DNA of 64,000 nt. Origin: Vespula vulgaris (lineage: Eukaryota; Arthropoda; Insecta; Hymenoptera; Vespidae). The position numbers were made by a program, and so were the translations under genes. The notes beneath the pieces are model-generated. The model did no database searches. It was not told the origin of the DNA and saw only the letters and a list, made by a program, of their open reading frames with translations. Positions 60,631-64,000 of this stretch are shown here, in pieces; the first letter of the stretch is position 1; every line of letters starts with the position of its first letter. The stretch lies in the NCBI RefSeq assembly GCF_905475345.1, contig NC_066590.1, forward strand, positions 916,001 through 980,000, written 5' to 3'.

Positions 60631-63019
60631 CCTTGCCTTTTCTCTACCTACCTACCTATACGAACCTTCCTTCCTTCCAGACCACAATGCCTTGTTGCCG
60701 TTGTTTATGTAATCCCATTATTCCGTATTGTGCCGACTAAGAAACACTCCCAGGGATGCTCATCCACCGGCCAACAACTTCTCGAATGAGATCTTTGGTA
60801 CATATGTGTGTGTCTGTGTAACATATAGGTACGTATAGGCACCATCTCCGCTTTCGGTGGTATATACAAGAGAATTATTTTCATACGATACCATCTTTTC
60901 CATCTTGGATTTTATTTCTATGAACCAATCGAAGATTGCTAATCTCCACTCTCCCGGCTTTCCTCAGTTCGATCGATAACGAAGGTGCTTCGTGCATTCA
61001 AAGACGTCCATTTTGGTGGTGTGAACATTTTGAATAAGCCAAAGGAAAAAAAAGGAAACAAAAAAGAAGAAGAAAAAAAAAAGAAAGAAAGAATATTTCG
61101 TTCTACTCTCGGATTTGTGTTCCCGTGCACCGTACAAAAAACTTTCTAAGTGTTCTCTTAAAAGAGTCTCGAAAATTATCTTACATTTATATAGCTCTCG
61201 AGAGGTTCTGGTTAAAAAATAGAAAAAAAAAGATTAATAAAGAATGCTTGTTACTTCGTGACACGAGATCAGCTACGATCAAACTTGTAGTACCATTAGA
61301 AAAGATCAACTCCTAATATTACTCGTCTTAGACGAACTCAGATCGTATCTCATCTCTCGGGGATTGTCGCGGCCCGAATAACGAAACGACAGGATTCTCG
61401 TAATCGACGTCCTCCACGTAGGAGGCATTAAATTATAGATTTTTGGTTACGTATCGGTGAATTCAAATACACGAACATATCTTTGTAACTGCATGTATGT
61501 ATGTATGTATGTATGCATGTAGATACAAAACGAACGTTCCGTTTCGAGCGTGCCTATGGCAGGTAAAAAGTTTGGGAAAACATATAGGCATGTTTGTATA
61601 AATGGTCTACCGCGGTGACACGAAAGTTGTAAGAAGTTTTGTGGCGGTTGACGGGCAGCAGGGTGCACACCAAGGATAGCTTCTCTCTCATTGTTGTCTC
61701 CTTGCCGATTCCTTTCCATCTTTTATGTATCTACCCTATTCGACCGTGTTTGTGTGTGTGTGCGTGACTCTCTCTCTCTCTTTCTCTCTCTACCTACCTA
61801 TCTAGCTATCTATCTATTCGTCTATCTCTTTCTAGCTCTTTGCAAGCATTTCTTCACGGTCGCCAACACTTTTTCTTCCAAGAAAAGGTTGAGGTTTCTC
61901 CTAGGCAGAGAGAAGGGTAGCTCGAATTTAGCTTTCATTGTCGACGACGACCACGACGACTACAGAATCGGACTCCCCCACTGTGAAAGAAAGTATCTCC
62001 GGAGATACTGGGAGTGAAAAATAAAAGGGATGCAAGAAATCGTGAGGATTGAAAAAAAAAAGAAAAGGAAAAAAGGAAAAAGAAAAAAAGAAAGAAAGAA
62101 AGAACGATCAGATGATTTACCTCTCCAAAAATTATTGGATTATATTATCTCGTGTCTCTCTGGGAAACTGCGAGGTTCGCAAAAATGAAGCATCGAAAAG
62201 TAGCTCGGTAAGCTCTTCCTCCGCTCGAAGGCCGTTTTCAAACGATAATAAAATCAATTTGAAAGGATGCAACGATAGGACGAAGTAGATGAATGTTCCT
62301 TTCGTCGAGTTAAGCGAGAAGAAGCGCGAACTATCGTGGCGCAAAGTATCGAAACTCGATGGCGTTGTACTCTCGAGAATCGATTTTTAGATAGAAACGA
62401 CGGAAAATCGACCGGTTGCTTTGGCTTACAGACTCGGTGAGCCATCCAATAAGCGAAGTGAATTTCCATGCTCATGAGATGCAAATCGTTGCGAGAGACC
62501 AAGCGAGAGAGAGAGAGAGAGAGAATCCACACCACGCGATAAAACCTCGTGTGAGTGATCGATCGTGTCGTGGATTATCCAACGGCTAGCAAATTTCAAT
62601 TTGCGAAAGCCAGCATCAGCAACGAAAGATTCGCACCAAATCGTATCCTCTCTGTGTTACCGGATTTGTTGATTCCTATTTCTTTTTTTTCTTTCTTTTC
62701 CTTTCTTTTCCCTTCTTTTGCTTTTTCCTTTTCCTTTTTCTTTTTCTTTTCTCTTCCCCGCTTGGCGATAACGAATCGAGAAAGAAAGATCGGGAACGTG
62801 ATCTTTCACGAAGAACGATTCGCAGTGAAGTCACGCAAGCTGGATTAATAATTGAGCCCTTATTAAGTGTAGCTTTGCGCCCGAGATCGAATCCTTTCAT
62901 TTTTAATAACGCCGTTCGGCTTCTGTATCTCTTTTCGAAAAAGAAGAAAACATAGAGTAAGCTACTAGCGGTTGGTATCTTTAAAGCGAAACGTTTCGTT
63001 TGCTCGTCTTTAAAAGACG

Positions 63020-63022
<3 letters not shown>

Positions 63023-63080
<58 letters not shown>
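63023..63080. repeat. (CT)n microsatellite
   Basis: About 28 CT units. Followed by (AT)n at 63,258-63,300, (GA)n at 63,375-63,402, (CT)n at 63,489-63,517 and (GA)n at 63,631-63,690. Confidence 0.9.
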
Positions 63081-63083
<3 letters not shown>

Positions 63084-63259
63084 TCTTTTTTCTGATCCTA
63101 TGAAAAAGAGTAACTGACCTATCCTTCGAATTAAACATAAACACACCTGCGGTCAATACGGTTTTGCCATTTCGAATGCGAGCTATATATATCGTTGAGA
63201 ATTATATAATAATTTATACTCGATAACGTAATTTCGTTCGATATTTACACACATATACG

Positions 63260-63306
<47 letters not shown>

Positions 63307-63367
63307 CATAATATATAGAAACACATAAATATACACGATACTTGATATAAATTTATCGAAGAATAAA

Positions 63368-63404
<37 letters not shown>

Positions 63405-63658
63405 TAAATTATTTGCTTCTTGCTAAATATATATATATGTTACATTGATTTATGACATCACTAAACTTTGCCTCCTCCTCTACATCTTTCTCTCTCTCTC
63501 TCTCTCTCTCTCTTTCTCATTTCCTTCGTAAAGATCCAGCAGGCGCCCAAACCTTGATCGTTGGCTTGATTAAACTTTAATTATCACAGCGATAAAAGTC
63601 ACACCGTCTGTATCGTACGTTTATCTAACGAGAGAGAAAAAGAGAGAGAAAGAGAGAG

Positions 63659-63689
<31 letters not shown>

Positions 63690-64000
63690 TCTCCCGCGTG
63701 TAAGAAATGCAAAAAAGATGGGCTGATTGGGACCAGGTGAAAAGGCGTCGTTCCTCGCAATCAGAAAATGGTTATACGTGTATATGTTAAAAAACGTAAC
63801 AGACAGCTGTCAGTCCAAAGATTCCTCGAAATCAGTCGACAAAACCGTTTCGTATGAATGGATTGTTAAAAAGTTCGATAATCGGTCTCGATAAAAACCG
63901 GTTATCAAGCAGCCTACCTCCATATATCCTCACCTCTCACTCCTCCTCGTTCCCTTCTTCGATCCTCGCCAAGAGACCAAATCGAAATTATCCTAACGCA

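Larger units (their letters stand above)
50001..64000. other. Non-coding stretch to the window end
   Basis: No gene recognised. CT/GA, AT, TG, ACG and TTCG arrays are spread through unique AT-rich DNA. A GC-richer unique patch with an inverted repeat lies at 53,280-53,460. Another unique CpG-rich patch lies at 51,140-51,380, with the word AGTAGTCGC repeated. Confidence 0.65.

Overview
The window looks like nuclear DNA from an insect, most likely a hymenopteran (bee, wasp or ant). It is AT-rich, yet CpG-containing words such as TCG, CGA and ACG are common throughout. It is crowded with (GA)n/(CT)n microsatellites, and its only clear gene is a long, intronless insect-type Toll receptor. There is no bacterial gene packing, no recognisable rRNA, tRNA or CRISPR array, and no intact transposable element that I could recognise by eye. 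The order-level assignment is inference from composition and the gene.

Layout. From 1 to about 37,850 I recognise no protein-coding gene. This stretch holds dozens of simple-sequence arrays, a few unusual pentamer and decamer arrays, long homopurine tracts and several hairpins, including a perfect 28-bp palindrome at 23,262-23,289. From about 37,850 to 44,020 (minus strand) lies one transcription unit encoding a 1330-residue Toll receptor at 39,372-43,364. I infer a leader of about 650 nt and a 3' UTR of about 1.5 kb. The predicted promoter at 43,988-44,021 has an initiator plus a downstream promoter element at the canonical spacing. From 44,020 to 64,000 is again apparently non-coding. About 1.1 kb upstream of the predicted start site is a cluster with a CTCF-like core (45,085-45,095) and a DR1 nuclear-receptor site (45,165-45,177). 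A family of diverged tandem repeats of about 300-400 bp occupies 48,900-50,000.

How it fits together. The window reads as a single developmental or immune receptor gene isolated in a large regulatory or gene-poor domain. The receptor has two leucine-rich-repeat arrays with cysteine-rich caps, one transmembrane helix and a cytoplasmic TIR domain. This is the architecture of the long Toll family (Toll-2/18-wheeler, Toll-6, Toll-7, Tollo/Toll-8 and the Toll-10 type of Hymenoptera). Its TIR domain appears markedly diverged. Most other open frames are translations of microsatellites or antisense shadows of the GC-rich Toll coding sequence. No wholly new biological system could be demonstrated. The best candidates for a second look are the diverged TIR, the promoter and upstream regulatory cluster, the diverged tandem repeat block and the 28-bp palindrome.
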